DNA of 64,000 nucleotides from Streptomyces sp. CB09001. GTDB taxonomy: Bacteria > Actinomycetota > Actinomycetes > Streptomycetales > Streptomycetaceae. The DNA is taken from positions 1,798,001 to 1,862,000 of the forward strand of contig NZ_CP026730.1 of assembly GCF_003369795.1 (NCBI RefSeq). Reading direction: 5' to 3'. Below are positions 18,217 through 25,653 of this stretch, piece by piece. The position numbers and the translations under genes are program-made. Each line of letters starts with the position of its first letter. The stretch's first letter is position 1. A model generated the notes under the pieces. The model had not been told where the DNA came from. It searched no databases and was given only the letters and a program-made list of their open reading frames with translations.

Positions 18217-19214
18217 CTGTGAGTGCTCACCACGGTGCGGAAGCGGCGGCGGTACTCGGTCGGGGTCGTGTCCAGTCTGCGGCGGAAGGCTCTGACCAGG
18301 GTGTCGACGGTGCCGAACCCGCAGGCCGACGCGACGCGTTCCAGGGTCGCGTCGGTGGATTCGAGCTGGTGGCGCGCCACTTCCACGCGCGCCGACTCCA
18401 CGTAGGCGTACGGGGTCGTGCCGAGTTCGGTCTTGAAGATCCGGGTGAGCTGCCGGCCGCTGACGTGGGCGTGGGCCGCGAGGTCGGCGACGGTGAGCGG
18501 TTCGGCGATGTTGCGCAGGATGTGGTGGCGGAGGTCCTCGACGCGCCGGGTCGTGGAGACCTGCTCCAGCGGCACGCTGAACTGACTCTGCCCGCTCGGC
18601 CGTTTCAGGTACATCACGAGCTGCCGGGCCACCCTGAGCGCCACCGCCTCGCCGAGATCGTCGGCGACGAGCGCGAGGGAGAGGTCGAGGCAGGAGCTGA
18701 TGCCCGCGCCGGTCCACACGTCGCCCTCGCGGATGAAGATCGGGTCGGCGTCGACCTCGACCGCCGGGTGCTCGTCGGCGAGTTGCCGCGCGGTCGACCA
18801 GTGCGTGGTGGCCCGCTTGCCGTCGAGGAGCCCGGCGGCGGCCAGGACGTGCGCTCCGACGCAGACGGAGGTGACCCGCCGGGTGCGTGCCGCCAACCTC
18901 CTCACCCACTCGACCACGACGGGGTCGGTGACCGCCCGGACCCGGCGCCGGCCGTCGATCTCGACCGCGCCGGGCACGATCAGGGTGTCGATGCGCCGCG
19001 CGGACAGGTCCTCGAAAGTGGCGTCGGGCAGGACTCGGACTCCGGCGGCGGTGGTCACCGGGTCCATGGTCCCGGCGGCGAGGACCACCTCGTAGCCCGC
19101 CGCGTCCTCCGTCTCGCGCCGCGCGAGGGAGAACACCTCCGGCGGCCCGGTGACGTCGAGCAGGTCGACGCCCTCGAAGAGCACGACGACGATCAGTCGT
19201 CCGACGGAGTTCAC
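18213..19214 (-). CDS. GATase1/DJ-1-like AraC-family transcriptional regulator (FtrA/GlxA type)
   Basis: 333 residues from GTG 19214, preceded by GGGAGGAA. Residues 1-~185 form a DJ-1/PfpI amidotransferase-like sensor domain, with the elbow Cys in SVCVGAHVLA. Residues ~225-330 are a double AraC helix-turn-helix (LTVADLAAHAHVSGRQLTRIF, then a second HTH with ACGFGTVDTLVRAFRR). Such proteins usually control nearby catabolic genes. Here the divergent isochorismatase-type hydrolase is the obvious target, and an inverted repeat ATGTCGG/CCGACAT lies in the shared promoter region. Confidence 0.88.
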   Translation of the reverse strand: MNSVGRLIVVVLFEGVDLLDVTGPPEVFSLARRETEDAAGYEVVLAAGTMDPVTTAAGVRVLPDATFEDLSARRIDTLIVPGAVEIDGRRRVRAVTDPVVVEWVRRLAARTRRVTSVCVGAHVLAAAGLLDGKRATTHWSTARQLADEHPAVEVDADPIFIREGDVWTGAGISSCLDLSLALVADDLGEAVALRVARQLVMYLKRPSGQSQFSVPLEQVSTTRRVEDLRHHILRNIAEPLTVADLAAHAHVSGRQLTRIFKTELGTTPYAYVESARVEVARHQLESTDATLERVASACGFGTVDTLVRAFRRRLDTTPTEYRRRFRTVVSTHS

Positions 19215-19238
19215 GGTTCCTCCCGCGGTCACACGGCC

Positions 19239-19275
19239 ATGTCGGTATCTGCAGGTTAGACGACATTGCCGACAT
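19239..19275. promoter_or_regulatory. Inverted repeat in divergent promoter, candidate AraC-type operator
   Basis: ATGTCGG (19239-19245) and CCGACAT (19269-19275), 23 bp apart, lie just upstream of the regulator start and 72 bp before the hydrolase gene. This would suit autoregulation plus control of the hydrolase. The assignment is by position and symmetry only. Confidence 0.45.
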
Positions 19276-19346
19276 CGCCGGGCGAGCCCTAGCGTCGTAG
19301 GAGCAGGCCGACGGCCTTCACCCACACCCGGATTCGAGGAGTTCCC

Positions 19347-19937
19347 ATGCCCAGAACCACGCTGCGCCGCCTCAGCGGACTCGACGACACCCCCGCCAAG
19401 CTCGCCGACTCCACGCTGGTCCTCGTCGACTACCAGAACACCTACACGACCGGCGTGATGGAACTCGACGGCTGGCAGGCCGCACTGGACGCGGGCGCCC
19501 GGCTGCTGGCCCGCGCCCGCCGGGAGGGTGCCAGGGTCGTCCACGTCGTCCACGACGGCGGCGAGGGCAGCCCGTACGACCTCGGGGCCGAGATCGGGCA
19601 GATCCATCCGAGCGTCGCCCCGGTCGACGGCGAACCCGTCGTCACCAAGAAGGCGCCGGACTCCTTCTTCGGCACCGACCTGGGCGAACACGTCGACGCG
19701 GCAGGCAACAACGACCTCGTCGTCGTCGGCTTCATGACCCACATGTGCGTGGCCTTCACCGCCCAGGGCGCCTTCCTGCGCGGCAACCGCCCCACGGTCG
19801 TCGCCGACGCCTGCGCCACCCGCGCCCTGCCGGTCGCGGACACCGAACTCGACGCCCGCCAGGTGCACTACAGCGCCCTCGCCACCGTCGCCGACATGTA
19901 CGGGGTCGTCGTGCCGTCGCAGGAGTCCCTGACCTAG
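19347..19937 (+). CDS. Cysteine hydrolase, isochorismatase family
   Basis: 196 residues, close to the family norm. The catalytic triad is visible: Asp28 in LVDYQN, Lys101 (or 102) in VTKKAPDSFF, and Cys134 in THMCVAF, with the cis-peptide-type segment before it. Family members hydrolyse amides or isochorismate (nicotinamidase, biuret and related amides); the substrate here is unknown. The gene is divergent from the AraC/DJ-1 regulator and its last 4 bases overlap the end of the convergent MarR gene (CTAG). Confidence 0.9.
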   Translation: MPRTTLRRLSGLDDTPAKLADSTLVLVDYQNTYTTGVMELDGWQAALDAGARLLARARREGARVVHVVHDGGEGSPYDLGAEIGQIHPSVAPVDGEPVVTKKAPDSFFGTDLGEHVDAAGNNDLVVVGFMTHMCVAFTAQGAFLRGNRPTVVADACATRALPVADTELDARQVHYSALATVADMYGVVVPSQESLT

Positions 19938-20347
19938 GAGCCCTCGGTGAGGTCCCGGAGCGCGCGGAGCAGTTGCGCCCGCTGCTCCTCGTCGAGAGGT
20001 GCGAAAAGGTCCCGCAGGACACCGGTCGCCAACTGCCGCCCTCCTTCGAGTGCCGCCCGCCCCGACTCGGTGAGCGCGTGATCGAGGCGTCGCCCATGGC
20101 CCGCGGACCGGGTGATGAGCCCGCGCTCCACGAGCCGGTTCGCGAGGGTGCCGAACGCCTGGTCGCTCTGGAACGTCGCGACGGCCAGTTCGTGCCCTGA
20201 GGCTCCGGGCATCCGCTCGATGGCGCGCAAGGCGTCCCACTGGACGAGGCTGACCCCGGTCTCGCGCAGTGCGGCGTCCATCGCGCGGTGGTTGCGGTAC
20301 TGGGCACGCTTGATCGCCTGCCCGAGGACTTCCAGGTCGGTCGTCAT
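19934..20347 (-). CDS. MarR-family transcriptional regulator
   Basis: 137 residues, single winged-helix domain: helix-turn-helix around LAVATFQSDQAFGTLANRL (~53-72), wing with RSAGHGRRLDHALTESG (~80-97), dimerisation helices at both ends. It is divergent from the alpha/beta hydrolase gene. An 8-bp-arm palindrome lies between the two starts, which suggests it represses itself and the hydrolase. Confidence 0.92.
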   Translation of the reverse strand: MTTDLEVLGQAIKRAQYRNHRAMDAALRETGVSLVQWDALRAIERMPGASGHELAVATFQSDQAFGTLANRLVERGLITRSAGHGRRLDHALTESGRAALEGGRQLATGVLRDLFAPLDEEQRAQLLRALRDLTEGS

Positions 20348-20357
20348 GGTGCTAGCG

Positions 20358-20387
20358 TATCAACACTCGTATATAAACATGTTGATA
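20358..20387. promoter_or_regulatory. MarR-type operator between regulator and hydrolase
   Basis: TATCAACA (20358-20365) and its exact complement TGTTGATA (20380-20387), 14 bp apart, centred 25 bp from the MarR start and 34 bp from the hydrolase start. The AT-rich centre probably also holds the overlapping -10 regions. Confidence 0.7.
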
Positions 20388-20406
20388 TGAAGCCAGCAGG
20401 AGCGTC

Positions 20407-21189
20407 ATGAACATCTCTCTCGTCCAGGGCCTTCCCGCCCTCCGGGCCGACTCCCCCGCAGCAGCAGCACGCACGGCACTCGTACTGCACGGTGGGGGTG
20501 GACCCCGGACCGTCGCGCCCGTCGTGGGGCACCTCGCAGCCACCATGCACACGGTCGCGCCCACACATCCCGGCTGGGAGGGCACCACGCGCCCCGGCTC
20601 CATCACCTCGGTCGCCCAGCTCGCGGCCGCCTACCTCGCGCGCCTGCGCGAGCAGGGCGAGCGCGACGTCGTGCTGATCGGGTCCTCGATCGGCGGGTGG
20701 GTCGCCCTTGACATGGCGGTGCAGGCCGCCGCCGACGACCGCTGTGCGGGAGTGATCGGGGCCGTGGTCGTCATCGACGGCGTCGGCGCGGTGGTGGACG
20801 GCGAACCCGTCGCGGACTTCTTCGCCCTGGACGCCCGTGGACTCGCCGAGGCCGCCTGGCACCACCCGGAGCGCGGTTACGTCGACCCCGCCCGCCTCAC
20901 CGACGAGCAGCGCGCGATCCAGCAGGCGAACGGCCGCACCATCGCCGCCGTCGCGGGCCGGAGCATGAGCGATCCGACGCTGCTCGGCCGGCTCGGCACG
21001 GTGGACGTCCCGACGCTCGTGGTGTGGGGCGAGAGCGACCGCATCGTCACACCTGCCTACGGGCGGGCCGTCGCACGCGCCATACCCGGCGCGCAGTTCG
21101 TCGAGGTCCCGGAAGCCGGACACCTCCCCCACCTCGAAGCCCCGGACGCGACCTGGGCGGCGATCGACCCCTTCCTCGCAAAGCTCTAG
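20407..21189 (+). CDS. Alpha/beta hydrolase
   Basis: 260 residues. Oxyanion HGGGGP segment at 28-33, nucleophile Ser94 in GSSIG (92-96), acid Asp near 210 in WGESDRIV, and His239 in AGHLPHLE: a full triad. It is a cytosolic esterase or lactonase-type enzyme with no signal peptide. It is divergent from and probably repressed by the MarR protein next door. Its TAG stop touches the target site of the IS481 insertion, but the coding sequence is intact. Confidence 0.9.
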   Translation: MNISLVQGLPALRADSPAAAARTALVLHGGGGPRTVAPVVGHLAATMHTVAPTHPGWEGTTRPGSITSVAQLAAAYLARLREQGERDVVLIGSSIGGWVALDMAVQAAADDRCAGVIGAVVVIDGVGAVVDGEPVADFFALDARGLAEAAWHHPERGYVDPARLTDEQRAIQQANGRTIAAVAGRSMSDPTLLGRLGTVDVPTLVVWGESDRIVTPAYGRAVARAIPGAQFVEVPEAGHLPHLEAPDATWAAIDPFLAKL

Positions 21190-21194
21190 CTAGG
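21189..21194. repeat. Left target-site duplication of the IS481 element
   Basis: GCTAGG, repeated exactly at 22273-22278 on the other side. It fits the NCTAGN target preference known for IS481-type elements. Confidence 0.85.
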
Positions 21195-22173
21195 TGTATT
21201 GACCCGCAGCGTTGTTGACGCGGGTGATGGGCGGGTGTCCGTGGAGTGCGGTGTGGCAGCGGTGGTGGTTGTAAGTGTGGAGGAAGTCTGCCAGGGCCGC
21301 TGTCCGCTCGGTGTTCGAGGTGTAGGGCCGCAGGTAGGCCCACTCGTCCAGGAGGGTGCGGTTGAAGCGTTCCACCTTGCCGTTGGTCTGCGGCCGGTAG
21401 GGCCGGATCTTCTTGTGGGCGATGCCCGCCGCGGTCAGGTTCTGGGTGAAGAGCTTGGACTTGTAGCAGGATCCGTTGTCGGTCAGCACGCGTTCAACGG
21501 TGATGCCGTGGCCGGCGAAGAACGCGTTGGCTCGTTGCCAGAAGGCGATGGCGGTGTGTTGGCGTTCGTCGGGCAGGACCTCGCTGTAGGCCAGGCGGGA
21601 GTGGTCGTCGACGGCCGAGTGGATGTAGCTGTAGCCGATCACCGGCGTGCAGCTCTTGCGCTCGTTGGTGGTGGCCTGGCGGTTGCGGTCGCCTGCGGTC
21701 CTGCCGACGGTTCGCCAGCCGCCGCCGTCGGGGATGTTGCCGAGTTTCTTGATGTCGACGTGGATCAGTTCGCCGGGCCTGGCGCGTTCGTAGCGGCGGA
21801 TCGGCTCGCCGGTGGGCCGGTCCAGCCAGGCCAGCCGGTTCAGGCCGTGCCGGACCAGGATCCGGTGCACGGTCGAGGCGGGCAGGCCCAGGATCGGGCC
21901 GATCCTGGCCGGGCCGAGTTTGCGGCCGGTCCGCAGGCGGCAGACCCGAGCCTCGAGGGCGGCGGGAGTCCGGTGCGGGAGCGTGTGGGGCCGGCTGGAA
22001 CGGTCGTGCAGGCCCGCGTCGCCCTCGGCCCGCCAGCGGCGGACCCATTTGTGGGCGGTGGGACGGGATATGCCCATCTCCGCGGCCACGTGCGCGACCG
22101 GTCGGCCCGCGAGGACACGTTCGACCAGGATCCGTCTGCCGTGAACGGTCAGCCGGGCATTACGGTGGGACAC
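21190..22173 (-). CDS. IS481-family transposase (DDE)
   Basis: 327 residues from GTG 22173 (VSHRNARLTVHG), with GGAGG 7 nt upstream; the frame could start earlier at 22236. An N-terminal helix-turn-helix (HVAAEMGISRPTAHKWVRRW) is followed by an RNase-H-like DDE core: Asp in IHVDIKK, Asp in LTDNGSCY, Glu in GKVERFNRTL. The frame runs through the left inverted repeat, and its TAG stop is supplied by the CTAG of the target duplication rather than by the element. Confidence 0.93.
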   Translation of the reverse strand: MSHRNARLTVHGRRILVERVLAGRPVAHVAAEMGISRPTAHKWVRRWRAEGDAGLHDRSSRPHTLPHRTPAALEARVCRLRTGRKLGPARIGPILGLPASTVHRILVRHGLNRLAWLDRPTGEPIRRYERARPGELIHVDIKKLGNIPDGGGWRTVGRTAGDRNRQATTNERKSCTPVIGYSYIHSAVDDHSRLAYSEVLPDERQHTAIAFWQRANAFFAGHGITVERVLTDNGSCYKSKLFTQNLTAAGIAHKKIRPYRPQTNGKVERFNRTLLDEWAYLRPYTSNTERTAALADFLHTYNHHRCHTALHGHPPITRVNNAAGQYT

Positions 22174-22272
22174 GAAGACCTCCGTGCGGTGAAGACTCGA
22201 CACCTCCACCACACCGGAGGTCTTCGCCATGATCAAGCCCCGCGAGCGTCAACAACGCTCGTGATCAATACA
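21195..22272 (-). mobile_element. IS481-family insertion sequence (1078 bp)
   Basis: The ends are 27-bp imperfect inverted repeats (21195-21221 and 22246-22272, 23 of 27 identical), both beginning TGTATTGA and ending AGCGTTGTTGACGC. The element is flanked by 6-bp direct repeats GCTAGG. It carries one transposase gene reading leftward. It landed between the stop codons of two convergent genes and harms neither. Repeats and frame look intact, so it may be active and recently arrived. Confidence 0.93.
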
Positions 22273-22278
22273 GCTAGG
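22273..22278. repeat. Right target-site duplication of the IS481 element
   Basis: GCTAGG, the second copy. The CTA at 22274-22276 is also the TAG stop of the ATP-binding protein gene on the minus strand. Confidence 0.85.
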
Positions 22279-22738
22279 CCGGTGCGGAGCCGACCCCGCA
22301 CTCGAACCACACGGTCTTGCCGCCCCTCGGCCCCGGCCCCACACCCCACTTGTCGACCACCGCGTCCAGCAGCACCAGCCCCCGGCCGCACTCCGAGTCG
22401 TCGCTCACCGGCCCGGCCGGTACGGGCTGCCGGGGGCTGCCGTCCGACACCTCCACCCGGACCCCGCTCCCGTCGCCGCCCATTCGCCGCTGCAACAGCA
22501 ACACGCAGCGGCCGTCCGGGACATGGCGTACGACGTTCGCCAGCAGCTCGGTCACGCCGAGTTCCACTGCGTCGGTCAGCTCGGCGAGGTCCCACTCGCG
22601 CAGGTACGAGCGGACGATGCGCCGGACGTGCCGCGCCGAGTGCGCGCCGGCCGTGAAGCTCATCCGGTACTGGTTCGCGCAGTGGCCCACGAGGACCGAG
22701 GGAAAGTATTCGTTCACGGCACGAGCCTGACGTCGCAC
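22274..22738 (-). CDS. ATP-binding protein, RsbW/SpoIIAB-like (HATPase)
   Basis: 154 residues if started at GTG 22738; GTG 22717 (VNEYFPSVLVGH) is an equally good start. The GHKL-type fold is visible: N-box ELGVTELLANVVRH, G1-type segment VEVSDGSPR, and GRGLVLLDAV. These small serine-kinase-like proteins act as anti-sigma or switch proteins in Streptomyces and often sit beside DUF397/DUF5753 genes, as here. It is divergent from the helix-turn-helix gene and its stop codon lies in the IS481 target duplication. Confidence 0.87.
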   Translation of the reverse strand: MRRQARAVNEYFPSVLVGHCANQYRMSFTAGAHSARHVRRIVRSYLREWDLAELTDAVELGVTELLANVVRHVPDGRCVLLLQRRMGGDGSGVRVEVSDGSPRQPVPAGPVSDDSECGRGLVLLDAVVDKWGVGPGPRGGKTVWFECGVGSAPA

Positions 22739-22811
22739 GACTACCGTGGGCTACCGAACGGATACAACCGGTTCCGCCGTGGACCGAGTTGTGCGAGAGG
22801 GGGCTCTTCGC

Positions 22812-23660
22812 ATGACCCACATCAACGTCCTCGACCCGGGCGCGTCACCACTCGACTACTACGGCTTCGAGCTGCGCCGCCATCGCGAGGCGGCCGGGCT
22901 CACCCAGCGGCAGCTCGGCGACATCGTCAACTACACCGGCTCCCTGGTGGGCCAGATCGAGACGGCCCGGAAGCTGCCGACGCCGGAGTTCAGCGAGCGC
23001 GTCGACGCTGCGCTGGGCACGGGCGGGTTACTGTCCCGGCTGGTCGACCTGGTGATGCGCAGCCAGGTCCCGGCCTGGTTCCAACAGGTGGCCGAGTTGG
23101 AGGGGCGTGCCGTCGAGATCTGCACCTTCCAGACGCACATGATCCACGGCCTGCTCCAGACCGACGCCTACGTACGGGCCGTGCTCGGCACACTCGACCC
23201 GAACGACCTCGACGACCGCACCGCGGTGCGGCTCGCCCGCCAGCGCATCTTCGAGAAGGAGGAGCCGCCGGTCTTCTGGACGGTCCTCAGTGAGGCCGCG
23301 CTCCGCCAGGAGATCGGTGGCCCGGAGACGATGCGCGGGCAACTGGCCCACCTGTTGTCCTTCGAGACCAATCCCCGGATCAACGTCCAGGTGCTGCCGT
23401 TCTCGGTCGGAGCGCACCCGGGGCTCCAAGGCTCATTCACCCTCTTCCGCTTCGTCCGGGACCCGGCCATCGTCTATACGGAGGGGTACGGTGCGGGGCA
23501 TCCGACCGCCAATCCGGAGACGGTCAAGGACTGTTCGCTCCGTTACGATCACCTAAGGGCCGCCGCGCTCTCCCTCAGGGACTCGGCGGAGCTGATCCGC
23601 CGGGTGATGGAGGAACGCTGTGGTGAGCAAGGCGATACCGACGACGATCCAGTGGCGTAA
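22812..23660 (+). CDS. Helix-turn-helix regulator with DUF5753 domain (Scr1/WhiJ-like)
   Basis: 282 residues, ATG 22812 preceded by GAGAGGGGG. XRE-type HTH at ~17-75 (LRRHREAAGLTQRQLGDIVN), then the DUF5753 domain (~95-270) with AWFQQVAELEGRA and IHGLLQTDAYVRA. This is the large component of the whiJ-type regulator pairs common in Streptomyces, which act in development with a small DUF397 partner. The DUF397 gene starts inside its 3' end (41-bp overlap), so the two are probably co-translated. Confidence 0.92.
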   Translation: MTHINVLDPGASPLDYYGFELRRHREAAGLTQRQLGDIVNYTGSLVGQIETARKLPTPEFSERVDAALGTGGLLSRLVDLVMRSQVPAWFQQVAELEGRAVEICTFQTHMIHGLLQTDAYVRAVLGTLDPNDLDDRTAVRLARQRIFEKEEPPVFWTVLSEAALRQEIGGPETMRGQLAHLLSFETNPRINVQVLPFSVGAHPGLQGSFTLFRFVRDPAIVYTEGYGAGHPTANPETVKDCSLRYDHLRAAALSLRDSAELIRRVMEERCGEQGDTDDDPVA

Positions 23661-23898
23661 GTCCAGCTACAGCGGCGATCAAGGCGGCGAGTGCGTGGAG
23701 TGCGCGCCGCTCGGTCGACTGGCCTGGCGCAAGTCGTCGTACAGCAGCGATCAAGGCGGCGACTGCGTCGAGGTCGCCGAAGTGACCCTCCACGCCACCG
23801 TCGCCGTCCGTGACTCCAAGACCCCGGCGGGCCCGATCCTCACCCTGGCCCCCGCCACCTTCACCGCCTTCGTCGGCTGGGCCGCCAGCGCCGAGTAG
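23620..23898 (+). CDS. DUF397-domain protein with duplicated core motif
   Basis: 92 residues from GTG 23620 (or the next GTG, 23623), with GGAGG upstream. The family signature WRKSSYS...GGECVE occurs twice (residues ~12-27 and ~36-51), the second followed by the usual VRDSKTPAGPIL end. Most family members carry one copy, so this looks like an internal duplication. It is the small partner (abaA-orfD/bldB-neighbour type) of the overlapping DUF5753 regulator. Confidence 0.88.
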   Translation: MVSKAIPTTIQWRKSSYSGDQGGECVECAPLGRLAWRKSSYSSDQGGDCVEVAEVTLHATVAVRDSKTPAGPILTLAPATFTAFVGWAASAE

Positions 23899-23949
23899 TC
23901 GGGCCCGGTCCGGGCCAACGTTTCCGTTCGAATTATCGTCTTCGCACGT

Positions 23950-25653
23950 GTGTCCACGCCGGGCACCCCCGACGACGCCGAACGGAACCCCCCGACCGTG
24001 GCCCCTGCCGAACTCACCGTCCCCCGGCCCGAACGGCGTCGGGACAGACGTCCGAGCGACGCCCTGCGCGACTTCGGGCGCCGGTATCGCGTGCCGCTGC
24101 TCGCCACGTTGCCCACCATCCCGCTGTACGTGGTGTGGTGGGCGTTTCTCGCCACGGGCGGCGGTGACCTCGCCGCGCAGGAGGCGTGGGCGGACTTCGC
24201 GTCGCGGCACGGGGGTTCGGCGTACGGGCTGTTCTGGTACGGCGGGATGCACACCGCCAACTACAGCGTCATATCCCCGTACTTGATGGCGGCGCTCGGC
24301 GTGCGCACGGTCACGGCCGTGTCCGGCCTCGCCGCCTCCTGGCTCGCGGCCGTGCTGATGGTGCGGGGCGGGGTGCGCCGGCCGGTGTGGCCCGCGCTGC
24401 TCGCCTCGCTCGCGCTGTGGTGCGACGTCGCCTCGGGCCGGACCACCTTCGCGCTCGGTGTCGCCCTCGCGCTGGCGGCCTGCGTGCCGCTGGTGCGGGA
24501 GCGGCGGCTGTGGCTCGCCGCCGGGTACGCGGCGCTGGCGACGGCGGCCTCGCCGGTGGCCGGGCTGTTCCTGGCCGTGGTGGGGGCCGCGTTTTTGCTG
24601 GTACGGGACTGGCGACGGGCCCTGGTGCTGCTCATACCCCCGGCGGCCGTCGTCGGGCTGACGACGCTGTTCTTCCCCTTCACCGGGGAGCAGCCCATGC
24701 CGGCGGACCGCATCTGGCCGCCGGTCGTGCTCGGCCTCGCCGTCACCGTGCTCGCCCCGCCCACCTGGCGGGTCGCCCGGTGGAGCGGGGCCGTTTACGC
24801 GCTCGGGACCGTGCTGACGTATCTGATCGCCTCGCCGGTCGGCACGAACGTCGAGCGGTTCGCGGAGCTGTTCGCGCCCGCCGTGCTGCTGGCCGCGCTG
24901 CTCACCGCCCCTCCGGCGCTCACCGCGGCCCGGTCGCGGCGGCTGCTGCCGGGGCTGCTGGCCGTCTCGCTCGTCTACTCCGCGGGCTGGGTGGGGAAGA
25001 AGACCGTCGACGATCTGAAGGTGTCCACCGTCGTGCCGGCCTGGGCCGCCGAGACGGACGGCGTCGTGGCGGCCCTGGAGGGGCTCGGCGCCGACCGGAC
25101 GCGGGTGGAGGTGGTGCCCGCCCGCAACCACCGCGAGGCCACCCTGCTCGCCCCGCACGTCAACCTGGCCCGCGGCTGGAACCGGCAGCTCGACGTGGAA
25201 CGCGGCCGCCTCTTCTACGACGGCACCTTCTCCGCGGCCGCCTACCGGGAGTGGCTGGACCGGTGGGCGGTCGGCTTCGTCGTCGTGCCGCTCGGCAGGC
25301 CGGACGGCCCGGCGCGGGCCGAGGCGGAGCTGGTCCGGGACCCGGAGCTGCGTCCCGACTGGCTGGAGCCCGTCTGGCGGGACCCGCACTGGCAGGTCTT
25401 CCGGGTGCGGGACGCCGTACCGCTCGTCTCCGCACCCGGCACGGTCGTGGAGACCACCCCCGCCGACCTGGTGCTGCGCGTGGAGAGGCCCGGTGCGGTG
25501 ACCGTGCGGGTCGCCTGGTCGCCGTGGCTGCGCAGCGACGGCGGGTGTCTCACGCAGGACGGTGAGTTCACCCGGCTGACCGTCGGGGCGCCGGGCGAGT
25601 ACCGGATCAGCTCCCGGTACGGTCCTTCGCCGGGGCCGGGGGATCGCTGCTGA
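23950..25653 (+). CDS. Polytopic membrane protein, probably glycosyltransferase-like
   Basis: 567 residues, GTG start. A hydrophilic Pro-rich N-terminus (~50 residues) is followed by about 9-10 membrane helices (to ~345) and a soluble C-terminal region of ~220 residues. The long first outside loop and multi-pass architecture resemble GT-C-type mannosyltransferases or polymer-export proteins, but I see no decisive motif. Its last 47 bp overlap the end of the convergent GT87-PAP2 gene, an arrangement that suggests a related envelope role. Confidence 0.7.
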   Translation: MSTPGTPDDAERNPPTVAPAELTVPRPERRRDRRPSDALRDFGRRYRVPLLATLPTIPLYVVWWAFLATGGGDLAAQEAWADFASRHGGSAYGLFWYGGMHTANYSVISPYLMAALGVRTVTAVSGLAASWLAAVLMVRGGVRRPVWPALLASLALWCDVASGRTTFALGVALALAACVPLVRERRLWLAAGYAALATAASPVAGLFLAVVGAAFLLVRDWRRALVLLIPPAAVVGLTTLFFPFTGEQPMPADRIWPPVVLGLAVTVLAPPTWRVARWSGAVYALGTVLTYLIASPVGTNVERFAELFAPAVLLAALLTAPPALTAARSRRLLPGLLAVSLVYSAGWVGKKTVDDLKVSTVVPAWAAETDGVVAALEGLGADRTRVEVVPARNHREATLLAPHVNLARGWNRQLDVERGRLFYDGTFSAAAYREWLDRWAVGFVVVPLGRPDGPARAEAELVRDPELRPDWLEPVWRDPHWQVFRVRDAVPLVSAPGTVVETTPADLVLRVERPGAVTVRVAWSPWLRSDGGCLTQDGEFTRLTVGAPGEYRISSRYGPSPGPGDRC

